64,000 nt of DNA. Origin: an uncultured Muribaculaceae bacterium. Its GTDB lineage: Bacteria; Bacteroidota; Bacteroidia; Bacteroidales; Muribaculaceae. A program made the translations under genes and the position numbers. Each line of letters opens with the position of its first letter. Positions within the stretch are counted from its first letter, which is position 1. A model generated the notes under the pieces. It was not told where the DNA came from. It saw only the letters and a program-made list of their open reading frames with translations, and made no database searches. The stretch spans positions 50,697 through 114,696 of the forward strand of contig CAJGBY010000005.1 in the NCBI GenBank assembly GCA_904501735.1, in the 5' to 3' direction. Shown here in pieces: positions 35,175 through 45,100 of the stretch.

Positions 35175-35206
35175 AAAAAAAGCATCAGTATAATGATGCA
35201 TTTTTT
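35175..35206. terminator. terminator of fabH, symmetrical
   Basis: GCATCA (35182-35187) with TGATGC (35194-35199), flanked by six A on the left and six T on the right, so it can act on both strands. It serves fabH on the minus strand. Confidence 0.75.
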
Positions 35207-35256
35207 GTGCGACAGCCCACAATTATCCCTTGTCGGCTATCGTAGGAATGTGGGGA

Positions 35257-36240
35257 TTAACACCCCCACACGATATACATAGCGCCCCAAGTGAATCCTG
35301 CACCGAATGCGGTGAGAACCAACTTGTCGCCCTTCTTCAACTTGTCTTTGTACTCGTCGAGACACAATGGAATAGAAGCAGCACTTGTGTTGCCATAGTG
35401 TTCGATGTTTACAAGCACCTTGTTAGGATCGATACCAAGGCGTCCGCCTACGGCTTCGATGATGCGAAGGTTAGCTTGATGAGGAATGAACCAGTCAACA
35501 TCTTCTACTGTGATACCATTGCGAGCCATTACTTCTTGTGAAGATTCTACCATGTCGGTAACGGCGTGCTTGTAGACATTGCGTCCTTCTTGATATACAT
35601 AATGGTGGCGTGCATCGACAGTTTCGTGAGTAGCAGGAGAAGCCGAACCACCAGCTTTCATAAGCAAGTGTTGAAGGCCTTCGCCGTTTACGCTGTAAAC
35701 GCCATCGATGATACCGATATTTTCTTCGGTTGGCTCAAGAATAACTGCTGCAGCAGCGTCACCAAATAGAGGGCAAGTATTGCGATCTTGATAGTCGGTC
35801 ATACTTGACATCTTTTCGGCAGCAACTACGATAACTTTCTTGTAAAGTCCCGATTTGATATATGCATTACCAGATTGTAGAGCTACGATGAAACCAGCAC
35901 AAGCAGCTTGAATGTCGTAGGCATAGCATTTGCTACAACCACAGCCGTGAGCAATAATAGATGCTGTGCTTGGGAAACGGTAGTCGGGATTAGATGTTGC
36001 GCAGATAATAAGGTCGATATCTTCGGCTTTAGTACCTGTTTCGGCAAGAAGTTTGCTTACAGCCTTGATACCCATATATGAAGAGCCTGCATTAGGTTCT
36101 TTCAATATGCGGCGTTCCTTGATTCCGACGCGTGTTGTAATCCATTCGTCATTAGTGTCCACCATCTTCGACAAGTCGTCGTTGGTGAGCTTGAATTCGG
36201 GTGCGAATGAAGCAATTCCTGTTATTTTAGCATTAATCAT
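35257..36240 (-). CDS. fabH: beta-ketoacyl-ACP synthase III FabH
   Basis: 327 residues. It starts fatty acid synthesis by condensing an acyl-CoA with malonyl-ACP. The triad is complete: Cys114 (QAACAGF), His254 (WFIPHQANLR) and Asn284 (HYGNTSAAS). The Gly-rich C-terminal loop GAGFTWGAM is also present. It follows rpmF by about 110 bp, with a 12-bp hairpin in between. plsX, which commonly lies in this cluster in other phyla, is absent. Confidence 0.97.
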   Translation of the reverse strand: MINAKITGIASFAPEFKLTNDDLSKMVDTNDEWITTRVGIKERRILKEPNAGSSYMGIKAVSKLLAETGTKAEDIDLIICATSNPDYRFPSTASIIAHGCGCSKCYAYDIQAACAGFIVALQSGNAYIKSGLYKKVIVVAAEKMSSMTDYQDRNTCPLFGDAAAAVILEPTEENIGIIDGVYSVNGEGLQHLLMKAGGSASPATHETVDARHHYVYQEGRNVYKHAVTDMVESSQEVMARNGITVEDVDWFIPHQANLRIIEAVGGRLGIDPNKVLVNIEHYGNTSAASIPLCLDEYKDKLKKGDKLVLTAFGAGFTWGAMYIVWGC

Positions 36241-36272
36241 AAATATCTTCAGATGTGCGAATATGAAAAATT

Positions 36273-36303
36273 TATCCTAAATAATCAGTTGTTATTTAGG
36301 ATA
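36273..36303. promoter_or_regulatory. 12-bp perfect inverted repeat upstream of fabH
   Basis: TATCCTAAATAA (36273-36284) with its complement at 36292-36303, 7-nt loop, between rpmF and fabH. On the minus strand the U-rich stretch starts three bases late (AAATTTTT), so it could be a weak terminator/attenuator or a dyad operator for a fatty acid regulator. Confidence 0.6.
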
Positions 36304-36350
36304 ATATCACATTCTTTGTTTGGGGAATCGAGTTAATCAAAAATGAGTGA

Positions 36351-36536
36351 TTAAACAGCTGCCGATTTCTCGATAGCGATTCTTCCACGATAGTAGCCAC
36401 ATTCAGGGCATACTGTGTGGCAAACGTGCCAAGCGCCACAGTTTGAACAAAGTGACAAAGTTGGAGCTACAGCCTTATCGTGAGTTCTTCTCTTAGCTGT
36501 ACGAGTCTTAGATTGTTTTCTTTTAGGATGTGCCAT
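36351..36536 (-). CDS. rpmF: 50S ribosomal protein L32
   Basis: 61 residues, normal length. Starts MAHPKRKQSKTRTAKRRTHD and holds the four-cysteine zinc ribbon CSNCGAWHVC...CPECGYY (first pair spaced CxxC, second pair CxxC). The zinc-binding form of L32 is intact. It lies 16 bp after the DUF177 gene, with which it is almost always paired. Confidence 0.98.
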   Translation of the reverse strand: MAHPKRKQSKTRTAKRRTHDKAVAPTLSLCSNCGAWHVCHTVCPECGYYRGRIAIEKSAAV

Positions 36537-36552
36537 CTTTTCTTATTTGTTT

Positions 36553-37119
36553 TTAATTATTTTCGGTTAATTTTTTCAAGGCTTCCCAACGAGGGTCGAC
36601 TTGATTGCTATTTTCTATCTCGTCGTTGTCGAAAGCCTCGTCGTCGTCAAAGCCGTCTTCGTAGCCTTCTACAGCGTTATTTTTCAAATATTTTGCCATT
36701 CCCTTATTGCATTTCCCTGCTGGGTGAACATGCTTCAATGGAATGGTAAGTGCAACCGTGTCGTATAGCATGTAAGCTACATTTAGGCTGACCTCAGTTT
36801 CGGGAATGATGAGCAGTTCATCGTTTTCGTCGTTGAATTCCTCGCCGTATTTCACACACAAGTGATAGTCGGTGTCGACAATGTGTTCCATTTCGTCGAG
36901 ACAACGGTCACAAGGGATGAAAATAGAACCTTTCAAAGTGAAATCAAGCTCGTAATAATCGCTTTTGCAATTCACTGTAAGATGAGTTTTTACATTACCC
37001 TTGATGATATCCTCGCTTTCCATATTTCTGAAAAACTCGGTATCCAGCGTGTACTCAAATTCTTGAGTGCCGCAAGTCATTCCTCGGAGCGGCAATTTAA
37101 AAGCTACAAACTTTCCCAA
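36553..37119 (-). CDS. DUF177 (YceD) family protein
   Basis: 188 residues. The DUF177 signature CDRCLDEMEHIVDT lies near residue 75, followed by acidic stretches and the PAGKCNK block. The family is linked to accumulation of 23S rRNA in bacteria and plants and is encoded directly before rpmF, as here. The tail is strongly acidic (DGFDDDEAFDNDEIEN). First gene of the minus-strand operon with a promoter just upstream. Confidence 0.9.
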   Translation of the reverse strand: MGKFVAFKLPLRGMTCGTQEFEYTLDTEFFRNMESEDIIKGNVKTHLTVNCKSDYYELDFTLKGSIFIPCDRCLDEMEHIVDTDYHLCVKYGEEFNDENDELLIIPETEVSLNVAYMLYDTVALTIPLKHVHPAGKCNKGMAKYLKNNAVEGYEDGFDDDEAFDNDEIENSNQVDPRWEALKKLTENN

Positions 37120-37142
37120 AATATTTTTTTCGTTAATCGGTG

Positions 37143-37174
37143 CAAAGGTATAAACAATTTAAATAATAATCAAC
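37143..37174 (-). promoter_or_regulatory. promoter of the DUF177-rpmF-fabH operon
   Basis: Minus strand GTTG (complement of 37171-37174), 20 nt, TACCTTTG (complement of 37143-37150), 24 bp before the DUF177 start. Confidence 0.7.
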
Positions 37175-37356
37175 TTATTAACACTAAAAAACGACTTTTT
37201 AGGTAAAAAACTGTTGAAAAAGGGCGTTTCTATCCGTTTGAACCGTGGTTTTACATGATGTTTTTTGGATTTAGGAACAAAATTGGGAGTGTTTTGTTCG
37301 CCGATGAGTGGATTTTTGTATTTTTGTGTTCGAAACGAGAAAAAGTGTTTAAAACG

Positions 37357-38190
37357 ATGAAAAAAACATTATATGTGAGCGACCTTGATGGTACATTGCT
37401 CGACCGAAATTCGCAGTTGAGTGATGAGAGTGTGGCGATACTAAATAGGGTGATCGAGGAGCATGGTGTGAACTTCACCATAGCTACTGCTCGCACGCCT
37501 GCCACTGTGGAGCATATAATGCGTCGTGTGCGCACGCGCTTGCCTTATATAGTGATGAATGGTGCAGCGATGTGGTGCAACGAAAATCGCCAGTTCTTGA
37601 GTAAGAATGTGATTTCGCCAGCCGATGTGAAGCGTGTGTGCGGCATTTATGAGTCGTATGGACTATGTCCGATGGTGTATCGTGTGAATGGCGATAAACT
37701 GGAGGTGAGAAGCTGTGGCAGTCTGTCATCGGCCGAGGTGGAGTTTGTGGAACAACGACGCAGCTTGGAGCTAAAGAGGTTCTTCCTAGAGGATTGTTGC
37801 TATAAGGAAAATGAATGTGATGCCTTGCTCATTTTTGCAATGAACGATTACGAAACACTTCGCCCTATACACAACGAGATAGTGGCAACTACTGAATGCT
37901 CGTCGGTGTTCTATCACGATATTTTCGATGCCTCGGCGGGATTGGCCGAGACTTATGCGAGTGGTGTGTCGAAAGCCGATGCTGTGGGTCGTCTTGCGCG
38001 CGAAATGGGAGCAGAACGATTGGTGGTGTTTGGGGACAATCGCAACGACATACCAATGATGCAAATTGCCGACCTGTCGGTGGCTCCTGAAAATGCTGTT
38101 GACGAGGTGAAAGCTATTGCCGATATGGTGATAGAACCGAATTATATGAACTCAGTCGCTAAGTTTATTTTAAGTGAAATAGAAGGGTGA
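37357..38190 (+). CDS. HAD-superfamily hydrolase, Cof type
   Basis: 277 residues counted from the ATG at 37357, chosen because the family motif 1 (VSDLDGTLLD) must lie at the N terminus and a -7 box (TATTTTTG, 37319-37326) sits just upstream; the frame open from 37255 would place 34 extra residues before it, upstream of that box. Motif 1 has the nucleophile Asp, motif 4 is VFGDNRNDIPMM. A Cof/type IIB cap fills the middle. It is probably a sugar-phosphate or nucleotide phosphatase; the substrate is not readable. Monocistronic. Confidence 0.9.
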   Translation: MKKTLYVSDLDGTLLDRNSQLSDESVAILNRVIEEHGVNFTIATARTPATVEHIMRRVRTRLPYIVMNGAAMWCNENRQFLSKNVISPADVKRVCGIYESYGLCPMVYRVNGDKLEVRSCGSLSSAEVEFVEQRRSLELKRFFLEDCCYKENECDALLIFAMNDYETLRPIHNEIVATTECSSVFYHDIFDASAGLAETYASGVSKADAVGRLAREMGAERLVVFGDNRNDIPMMQIADLSVAPENAVDEVKAIADMVIEPNYMNSVAKFILSEIEG

Positions 38191-38227
38191 AAAATTAGAG
38201 GAATTAAGGTTTGGATGGGTATAAAAC

Positions 38228-38293
38228 AAAAAAAAATTGGTTATCTCACGACAACCAATCTTAATTAACCTTAAATCTAATACCATGAAAAAC
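38228..38293 (-). ncRNA. candidate small RNA with own promoter and perfect terminator
   Basis: On the minus strand, after the promoter in the next entry, about 65 nt run through GGTATTAGATTTAAGG into an intrinsic terminator: ATTGGTTGTC (complement of 38250-38259) pairs with GATAACCAAT (complement of 38236-38245) around a GTGA tetraloop, followed by eight T. The single non-Watson-Crick position is G-U on this strand but A-C on the other, which fixes the direction. There is no meaningful open frame. The GGTATTAGATTTAAGG segment feels familiar from many Bacteroidales intergenic regions, suggesting a paralogous sRNA family; that is memory, not a search. Confidence 0.7.
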
Positions 38294-38299
38294 ACATTG

Positions 38300-38330
38300 C
38301 AAATATACTAAGGATTTTTGACATGGCAAT
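38300..38330 (-). promoter_or_regulatory. promoter of the candidate small RNA at 38228-38293
   Basis: Minus strand ATTG (complement of 38327-38330), 19 nt, TATATTTG (complement of 38300-38307). Confidence 0.65.
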
Positions 38331-38447
38331 ACAAATTTTAGGGAAAATATCAGTGATTAATATTCTTTAACTAAAATTCAAAAAGTGAAACATTTCGCTC
38401 TTTTTTCGTTGCTCTTTATGGGGTGAGAATTATATGTTTTAGATGTG

Positions 38448-38488
38448 AAAAAAATAACAGAGCTTGGCACGCATGCGCCAAGCTCTGT
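38448..38488 (-). terminator. terminator of the M16 peptidase gene
   Basis: Perfect 12-bp stem ACAGAGCTTGGC (38457-38468) with 38477-38488, 8-nt loop; on the minus strand followed by TTATTTTTTT-like sequence. Confidence 0.85.
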
Positions 38489-38515
38489 TTTGTGAAATAT
38501 AGTGTTAAGCAACTA

Positions 38516-41341
38516 TTATTCAGCAGGAGGAAGCATTACGAATTGAATGCGGTTGCCTGCAGCAAGAATCTTCTTAGTGAAGTCTTGAATCTTAGCAGGA
38601 GTAAGACCCTTCACGATGTCGCGATAGCCAGCGTTGCGGTCAACACCTGTGTTCAAGTAAGCGTACATTGCATTCAACCAGTAGCGGTTTTCGTGTTCGT
38701 TTTGGTCGATAGCCTTAAGCATGTATTCCTTGATCTTGTTCAATTCTTCTTCCTTTACATTAGTAGAAAGGTCAGTAAGAGCCTTAGTAGTAAGTTCGCA
38801 CACGCGATCTTTCTTCTTAGGATCGATACCGAAAGATGCTTGAACTACAAGTTCTGGTTCGAAGCTCATGTCAAGAGAAGCCGAAGCGTGAGGGCTGTAA
38901 GCAGCACCTTCGTCTTCGCGTACACTGTTAGTAAGGTTAGTGCTCATCAATTGACCTACGATGCTTGCCATAACGCTGTTTTCGGCAGTGTAAGCAATCT
39001 TGTTAGTGTGCCAGATACCAGCATACTTAGCTTGATTGTTTTCGGTAGCATAAACAAATTCGCCATATACATCACCCTTCTTGATAGCAAGTTTGTCGTC
39101 GATAGCAACTTCCTTCTTGCCCTTCTTAGCAGGAAGAGAAGCGATGTATTGAGCAACATATTGCTTCAATTGAGCTTCGTCGAAGTTACCGATGATGATA
39201 TAGTTAAATTCAGCAGCATTGCCAAAGCGTTCCTTGTGGATTTCAAGCATACGGCTGTAGTTAGCCTTTTCAAGAAGTTCAGGACCTACGATTTGAGCCT
39301 TAGGATTGTTGCTGTGGATGAAGTTGGTCAATGTATCACCATAGAGATAGTCAGGCGAATTTACTTGGTTCTTAAGAGCTGAAGCTACCATGTTTCTCAC
39401 TACATTGAAGCTTGCTTCGTCGTTGCGAGGAGTAACGATGCTTGCATATAGCAATTGCATCATTGTTTCAAGATCCTTAGGAGTAGAGTTTCCTGAGATA
39501 GTTTCTTTGTGGCTGCTGATATTGAACGATACAGAAGCTTGCTTACCACTCATAAACTTGTTAAGGTCGTTGTAAGACAATTCGTTAACACCATTCATGC
39601 TCCACAATTGGTTGTAGATAGAGATGTTAGCGTGGTCTTCAGCGCTGTAAAGAGCTTCACCACCCCAGCTTGTAGCTGATAGGCGTACTTCGTCGTTCTT
39701 GAAATCGGTCTTCTTGTAGTAAACCTTTGCGCCATTAGAAAGAGTTAGCTCAGTGAAACCGAACTTTGCAGGAGCTTCCTTCTTGATCTTACCAGCCTTA
39801 GGCATAGCGCTCAATAGAGATAGGTTGCTTGCTTCTTCAGCAGGTTTTTCAGTTGGAGTAGCTTGAACTTCCTTAGCCACAGCAAGCATTTCTTCTTCGC
39901 TCATGACAGTAGTACCTTCCTTGATAGGACCAAGGTTAAGAACAACAAGGTTCTTGCCGTTAAGGTCGATCATTTGAGCCATAGATTGGTTGATTGCTTC
40001 AACTGGCAACATAGGAGCCATCGCCTTAATCTTTTCGTATTCGTAAGCAATGCCACTCATAGGAGTGTTGTCAAGGAAGTGAGCGATATAAGTTTGAGCA
40101 TAGTTGTCATGCTTTTGCTTGTCGCGGTTAGTGTAAGCCTTTTCAAGACGGCTTAGGTATTCATTGCGTGCGCGATCATATTCGGCAGCAGTGAAACCGT
40201 GTTCAGCAATGCGCTTGATTTCAGTAAGCACAGCCTTAAGTGCAGCCTTGCCACCCTTGCTGTTTACAGAAGCTTGTACAGAAAGAGCGCCCTTGTAGGT
40301 AGAAAGAAGGAATTCTCCAAATCCACCACCAGCATTACCGAATGGAGCGTCGGCCTTCAAAGAAAGTTCGTTCAAGCGTTCGCTAAGCATGATGTCGGCT
40401 ACGCTGAATAGGTAGTCAGTGATGTATTGAGCGTCAGAGTTACGAATTTCGCGAGGAAGGATGTCGTACTTAACGAAAGCCCACACAAGTTCAGCAGGCA
40501 TTTCCTTGTCGGTGTGGCTCACGAAGATAGGTTGCTCATTGTCAGGCACTGGGTAGTATTCAAGTGGAGCAGCATTAGCTGGCATCTTGATAGGACCGAA
40601 AAGGTTCTTGATTTTTTGTTCCATTTGGTCAACATCGATGTCACCCACAATTACGATACCTTGAAGGTCAGGACGATACCACTTAGTGTAGTAGTCGCGA
40701 AGTTCGCTATACTTGAAGTTGTCGATAACTTCTATAGTACCGATAGGAAGTCGTTCGCCATACTTGCTACCTGGATAGATCTTAGCACCATGCTTTTCGA
40801 TCATGCGAGTGATAGCATTGCCAAGACGCCATTCTTCGTGGATAACGCCGCGTTCCTTGTCGATTTCGGCATCTTCAAGAAGAAGTGCGCTTGCCCAATC
40901 GTGAAGGATAAGCATACATGAGTCTACAACAGCTTCGTTGGCAGTAGGTACGCTTGTGATGCGGTACACAGTGCGGTCGGTAGAAGTGTAGGCGTTAAGG
41001 TCGGCACCAAACTTGATACCCTTAGATTCAAGCCAAGTAACGATGTTGTTGCCAGGGAAATTTTTAGTACCGTTGAAACACATGTGTTCAAGGAAGTGAG
41101 CAAGACCGCGTTGAGCGTCTTCTTCTTGCACAGAACCCACCTTTTGAGCGATGTGGAAATCAACTTGGTTCTTAGGGAATTCGTTGTGACGGATATAATA
41201 TGTCAATCCGTTGTCAAGTTTTCCCACTCTCACAGCCGGATCAGCAGGAGCTTCCGGAACTTGTGGCATTTGAGCCATAGCAGGCATAGAAAGCCCGATA
41301 AGAGCGATAGCTACAAGTAGTGAATTAAAAAACTTTTTCAT
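38516..41341 (-). CDS. M16 family zinc metallopeptidase (pitrilysin-like)
   Basis: 941 residues with a signal peptide ending MPAMAQ (residue about 24). The inverted zinc motif HFLEH (His82, Glu85, His86) starts the first M16 domain and is followed by the downstream zinc Glu region EEWRLGNA. A second, inactive M16-like half follows from about 520 (LTLSNGAKVYYKKTDF), so the protein is the two-lobed clamp that degrades short peptides, probably in the periplasm. The -7 box TAATTTTG (complement of 41433-41440) lies about 95 bp upstream. Monocistronic. Confidence 0.94.
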   Translation of the reverse strand: MKKFFNSLLVAIALIGLSMPAMAQMPQVPEAPADPAVRVGKLDNGLTYYIRHNEFPKNQVDFHIAQKVGSVQEEDAQRGLAHFLEHMCFNGTKNFPGNNIVTWLESKGIKFGADLNAYTSTDRTVYRITSVPTANEAVVDSCMLILHDWASALLLEDAEIDKERGVIHEEWRLGNAITRMIEKHGAKIYPGSKYGERLPIGTIEVIDNFKYSELRDYYTKWYRPDLQGIVIVGDIDVDQMEQKIKNLFGPIKMPANAAPLEYYPVPDNEQPIFVSHTDKEMPAELVWAFVKYDILPREIRNSDAQYITDYLFSVADIMLSERLNELSLKADAPFGNAGGGFGEFLLSTYKGALSVQASVNSKGGKAALKAVLTEIKRIAEHGFTAAEYDRARNEYLSRLEKAYTNRDKQKHDNYAQTYIAHFLDNTPMSGIAYEYEKIKAMAPMLPVEAINQSMAQMIDLNGKNLVVLNLGPIKEGTTVMSEEEMLAVAKEVQATPTEKPAEEASNLSLLSAMPKAGKIKKEAPAKFGFTELTLSNGAKVYYKKTDFKNDEVRLSATSWGGEALYSAEDHANISIYNQLWSMNGVNELSYNDLNKFMSGKQASVSFNISSHKETISGNSTPKDLETMMQLLYASIVTPRNDEASFNVVRNMVASALKNQVNSPDYLYGDTLTNFIHSNNPKAQIVGPELLEKANYSRMLEIHKERFGNAAEFNYIIIGNFDEAQLKQYVAQYIASLPAKKGKKEVAIDDKLAIKKGDVYGEFVYATENNQAKYAGIWHTNKIAYTAENSVMASIVGQLMSTNLTNSVREDEGAAYSPHASASLDMSFEPELVVQASFGIDPKKKDRVCELTTKALTDLSTNVKEEELNKIKEYMLKAIDQNEHENRYWLNAMYAYLNTGVDRNAGYRDIVKGLTPAKIQDFTKKILAAGNRIQFVMLPPAE

Positions 41342-42143
41342 TTTAGTTATTGTTAATGATTATGATGTTTGTTTTAGTATTAAAAAGTGTCTTAAAGACT
41401 GTAGATCCAAAGGGGTACTTGGGATTAATCGCCAAAATTATATAATTTCTGTCAAAAACAGGTTGTTGTTGCGTTAAAAAAAGTGTTTTTAGGCTGAAAA
41501 GTTGAGTTTTATCTCGATAACGCGCGAAAAAGCTATGATGTAATTACTTGTAGTATTAGATGTATTAAAGGTGTAAAAAGTTGCATTGAGAGAGCGAAAA
41601 AAGTGAGTAAAATGTAAATTTTAGCTATTGGGTGGTGTTTCGTTTGGTTTTAGTTGTTTTCCCTGTTTGTGCTTGATGGTAGGCGGAATTCGTGGGTGGT
41701 GGGCAGTCGAGGTTTTAGACTTCGTGGTTTTGATGGCGAAATTGTCTGATGCGCCAAGAAATATCGCGCGTGTATTTATATTATAGGTGTTGAGGTAGCT
41801 AAAAAATCTTAATTGGGGTGTTGTGGTGGGTAATATGCTGACAATGGAGCTCTATGTAGGCAAAAATATGTTTTATAACATAAAAATATACAGTTTGCAT
41901 ACTTGTTTAATAATATAATTTGTTGAGATGTAAAAAAAATATAAAAAAATTTGTGGGATAATGAAAAAATGAGCATATTTGCACATTGATTGCGCGAAGT
42001 ATAGGGGTATTTTGCCCTTTTACGAACCGTAATGGTTGGATTTAACCCATTTTTGGGGTGAAAAAAAGACCGAAAACAAGAGAGATTAATAACTAAATAA
42101 TTAACAACTTTTTTAACCATTAATTACCAAATTAATTACGCTT
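41342..42143. other. 802-bp intergenic region between the M16 peptidase and SusC
   Basis: The left part carries the leader of the minus-strand peptidase; 41987-42143 is the predicted SusC leader. In between, 41460-41940 holds no open frame I can support, no hairpin followed by T, and no clear promoter with both boxes. It changes composition near 41630-41730 (G- and T-rich). Within the SusC leader, AACC-GTAAT-GGTT (42025-42037) and ACCC..GGGT near 42044-42058 could form small hairpins. Confidence 0.6.
41950..41981 (+). promoter_or_regulatory. promoter of the susCD-like operon
   Basis: TTTG (41950-41953), 20 nt, CATATTTG (41974-41981; one mismatch to TAnnTTTG). The start codon is about 160 bp further on, giving a long leader. 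Confidence 0.6.
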
Positions 42144-45100
42144 ATGAAAAAACAATGTGCATTGTTTGTAGCGCTTTTCCTTGCGTTTGGTAATCCTTTG
42201 TGGAGCGGAAGTGAAACAACTGGTTTTACTGCCGTAGCGCAAACAGGAAAAGTAAGTGGTGTCGTTAAAGACACAAATGGTGAACCATTGATCGGTGCTA
42301 CCGTTATGGTAAAGGGCACAACTAATGGTGTATCCACTGACGTAGACGGTAAGTTTACTATCGGTAATGCCGCTGGCAAGACTCTTGTAGTATCTTACGT
42401 TGGTTTTAAGACTAAAGAAGTGAAGGCTGCTAACGCAGGCAACATCGTGCTTGAAAGCTCTTCACAAAGTCTTGATGAAGTAGTAGTAACTGCTGAGTTC
42501 GGTCTAAAGCGTGTAGCTCGCGCCGTAGGTTCTTCAGTACAAAACGTGAAGGCTAGCGACGTAATCGAATCAGGTCGTACAGACTTCTTGACAGCTCTTC
42601 AAGGTAAGGTGTCAGGTATGCAAGTAACTTCTACATCTGGTGCTCCTGGTGCATCTAACAATGTTGTGTTGCGTTCTGTAACATCATTGTCAGGTTCTAA
42701 CCAACCTCTTTATGTTGTTGACGGTGTTCCTATGAACAACGAAACATTCAACGCTGGTAATAGCTTCGCGGTAGCTGACGCTGTATCAGTAAACTCTATG
42801 GACTTCTCTTCTCGTGGTAGTGACTTCAACCCTGAAGACATCGAAAGCATGACAGTACTTAAGGGTGCTGCTGCTGCTGCTCTTTATGGTTCTGACGCAT
42901 CTAACGGTGCTATCATCATCACAACAAGAAAGGGTTCTAAGGGTCGTGCTAAAATTACTTATAACAACTCATTCTCTTGGTCACAAGCTTACGGTTGGCC
43001 AGAAAAGCAAGACAAGTACTTGCTTGGTAACTATGGTGCTATGAACTGGTACTATACTGCACAATACGGTTCTTTGAACAACGGTCGTTGGAAAACTTAC
43101 GACAACATCGCTGCAGTACTTCAAACTGGTTTCTCACAACGCCACAACCTATCTCTTGAAGCTGGTGACGACAAGAAGTCATTCCGTGCTAGCTACTCTT
43201 ACACAGATCAACAAGGTGTTGTTAAGACTACTGACTACGGTCGTAACAATATCTCTATCGCTGGTCAAGCTCAACTTACTAAGTGGGCTAAGGTAGATGG
43301 TAGTATGCAATACTCACACACTACTAATACTAAGGTAGGTATGGGTAAGAGCGGTCCTGTTTACCGTGCTTATACATGGCCAATCGTTGACGATATGCGC
43401 AACTACATGGCTCCAGACGGTCTACACATGGCTTATCCAACATGGTACAACGATACAGATATGTTGAACCCATTGTATGGTCTTTACAAGAACAAGAACT
43501 TCGACGTTGCTGACCACATCACTGCATCTCTTGGTGTTAGCTTGAACCCACTTGAAGGTTTGATGATCAACGGTCGTTTCGGTTGGGACTACAGTGCTTC
43601 AACTTATGAATCAGGTACTCACCCATACTATCGTTCAAACAACCAACAATATCCAACAGCAGTATCTAAGGGTGGTGCTTACAATATTGCTAAGGATAAC
43701 AAGGACGACAAGTCAATGGACTTGATCGCACGTTACGACAAGGAATTCAACAAGAAGTGGAATCTTGGTCTTCAAGTTGGTTACCACCAAATGGAACGTG
43801 CTAACACTCGTCTTTCTTCTTATGGTGCTGAATTCATGGTTGCTAACTTCATGTCAATCAACAACTGTGATGCATCAACTATCGTTTCTAAGAAGGCTGA
43901 TACTAAGCGTCGTTTGCAAGCTATCTCTGGTCGTGCCGAACTAGGTTACAACAACATGGCTTTCGTGACATTGTCAATGCGTAACGACTGGTCATCAACT
44001 CTTCCTAAGGCTAACAACTCTTACTTCTACCCAGCTATCGAAGGTTCATTCGTAGTAACTGAAATCGCTCCTATCCGTGAAGCTACTTCTTCTTGGTTGG
44101 ATTATGTGAAGGTTCGCGCATCTTGGGCACAAGTAGGTAAGGACGCTAAGCCATTGGCTATCGACCCTGAACTTGAAGCACAATCAGTAACTAACCAAGG
44201 TTATGCTTATGGTTATACTGGTCCTAACAAGGCGTTGGTTCCTGAAATGAACACTTCTGCTGAAGTTGGTATCGAATTCCGTGCTATCAACAACCGTCTT
44301 GATGGTGACTTCACTTACTATTGGACAACTTGTGATGACCAAATCGTAAACGGTTTCCGTATGTCATATGCAACTGGTTTCGTATTGAACAACATGAACG
44401 TTGGTTCGTTCAAGACTTGGGGTTGGGAAGGTCGCCTAGGCTTCGACATCATCAAGACTCGCGATTTGACTTGGAATCTTGGCGTAACTGGTTCTCACAC
44501 TGGTTCAGAAGTAACATATCTTCCTGAAAACTTGACAGAATACTATGACGCTTACACTTGGTTGGAAGGTAACTTGCGTTCAGGTACTAAGGTAGGTGCT
44601 CCTATTACATCTCTTACAGGTTACGGTTTCGAACGTAACGATGATGGCGTAGTCCTTATCCACCCATTGAAGGGTCTTCCTATCGTAGACGTTTCAGAAT
44701 GGCGTGTAATGGGTGACCGTGAACCAGAATTGCGTTACGGTATCACTACAAGAGTAAGCTATAAGGACTTCTCTCTAAGCGCTGCATTCTCTGGTATGCT
44801 TGATGCTACAGTAGTTAACATTACTGAACACAACATGATGAACCGCGGTCAAAGCTGGGAATCAGTAGAACAACGCGAAGGTAAGATGAAGGTATTCAAG
44901 GGTATCTTGAAGGATGGTAAGGAAAATAGCGATAACCCAACATGGTCAACTATCGTTTACAACCCTGCTATGACATCTACAACTTACATTGGTTCTGACG
45001 GTTCTTATACTTCAATGGAACCTTGGGTTGACAAGAATGTACACTTCCTACGTTGTCAAGAAGCTCGTTTGAACTACTCAGTTCCAAGCGCATTCTTGAA

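Noticed and set aside
38464..38480. TGGCAC-like sequence resembling a sigma-54 promoter
   Set aside because: It is part of the perfect stem of the M16 terminator, and the -12 TTGCA element is missing.
38423..39382. 319-codon plus-strand frame over the end of the M16 peptidase gene
   Set aside because: It is the antisense shadow of a well-supported M16 coding sequence and spans its terminator.
41861..41868. Minus-strand TATTTTTG in the long SusC upstream region
   Set aside because: No -33 TTTG at a fitting distance and no terminator or frame downstream; taken as a chance match in AT-rich DNA.
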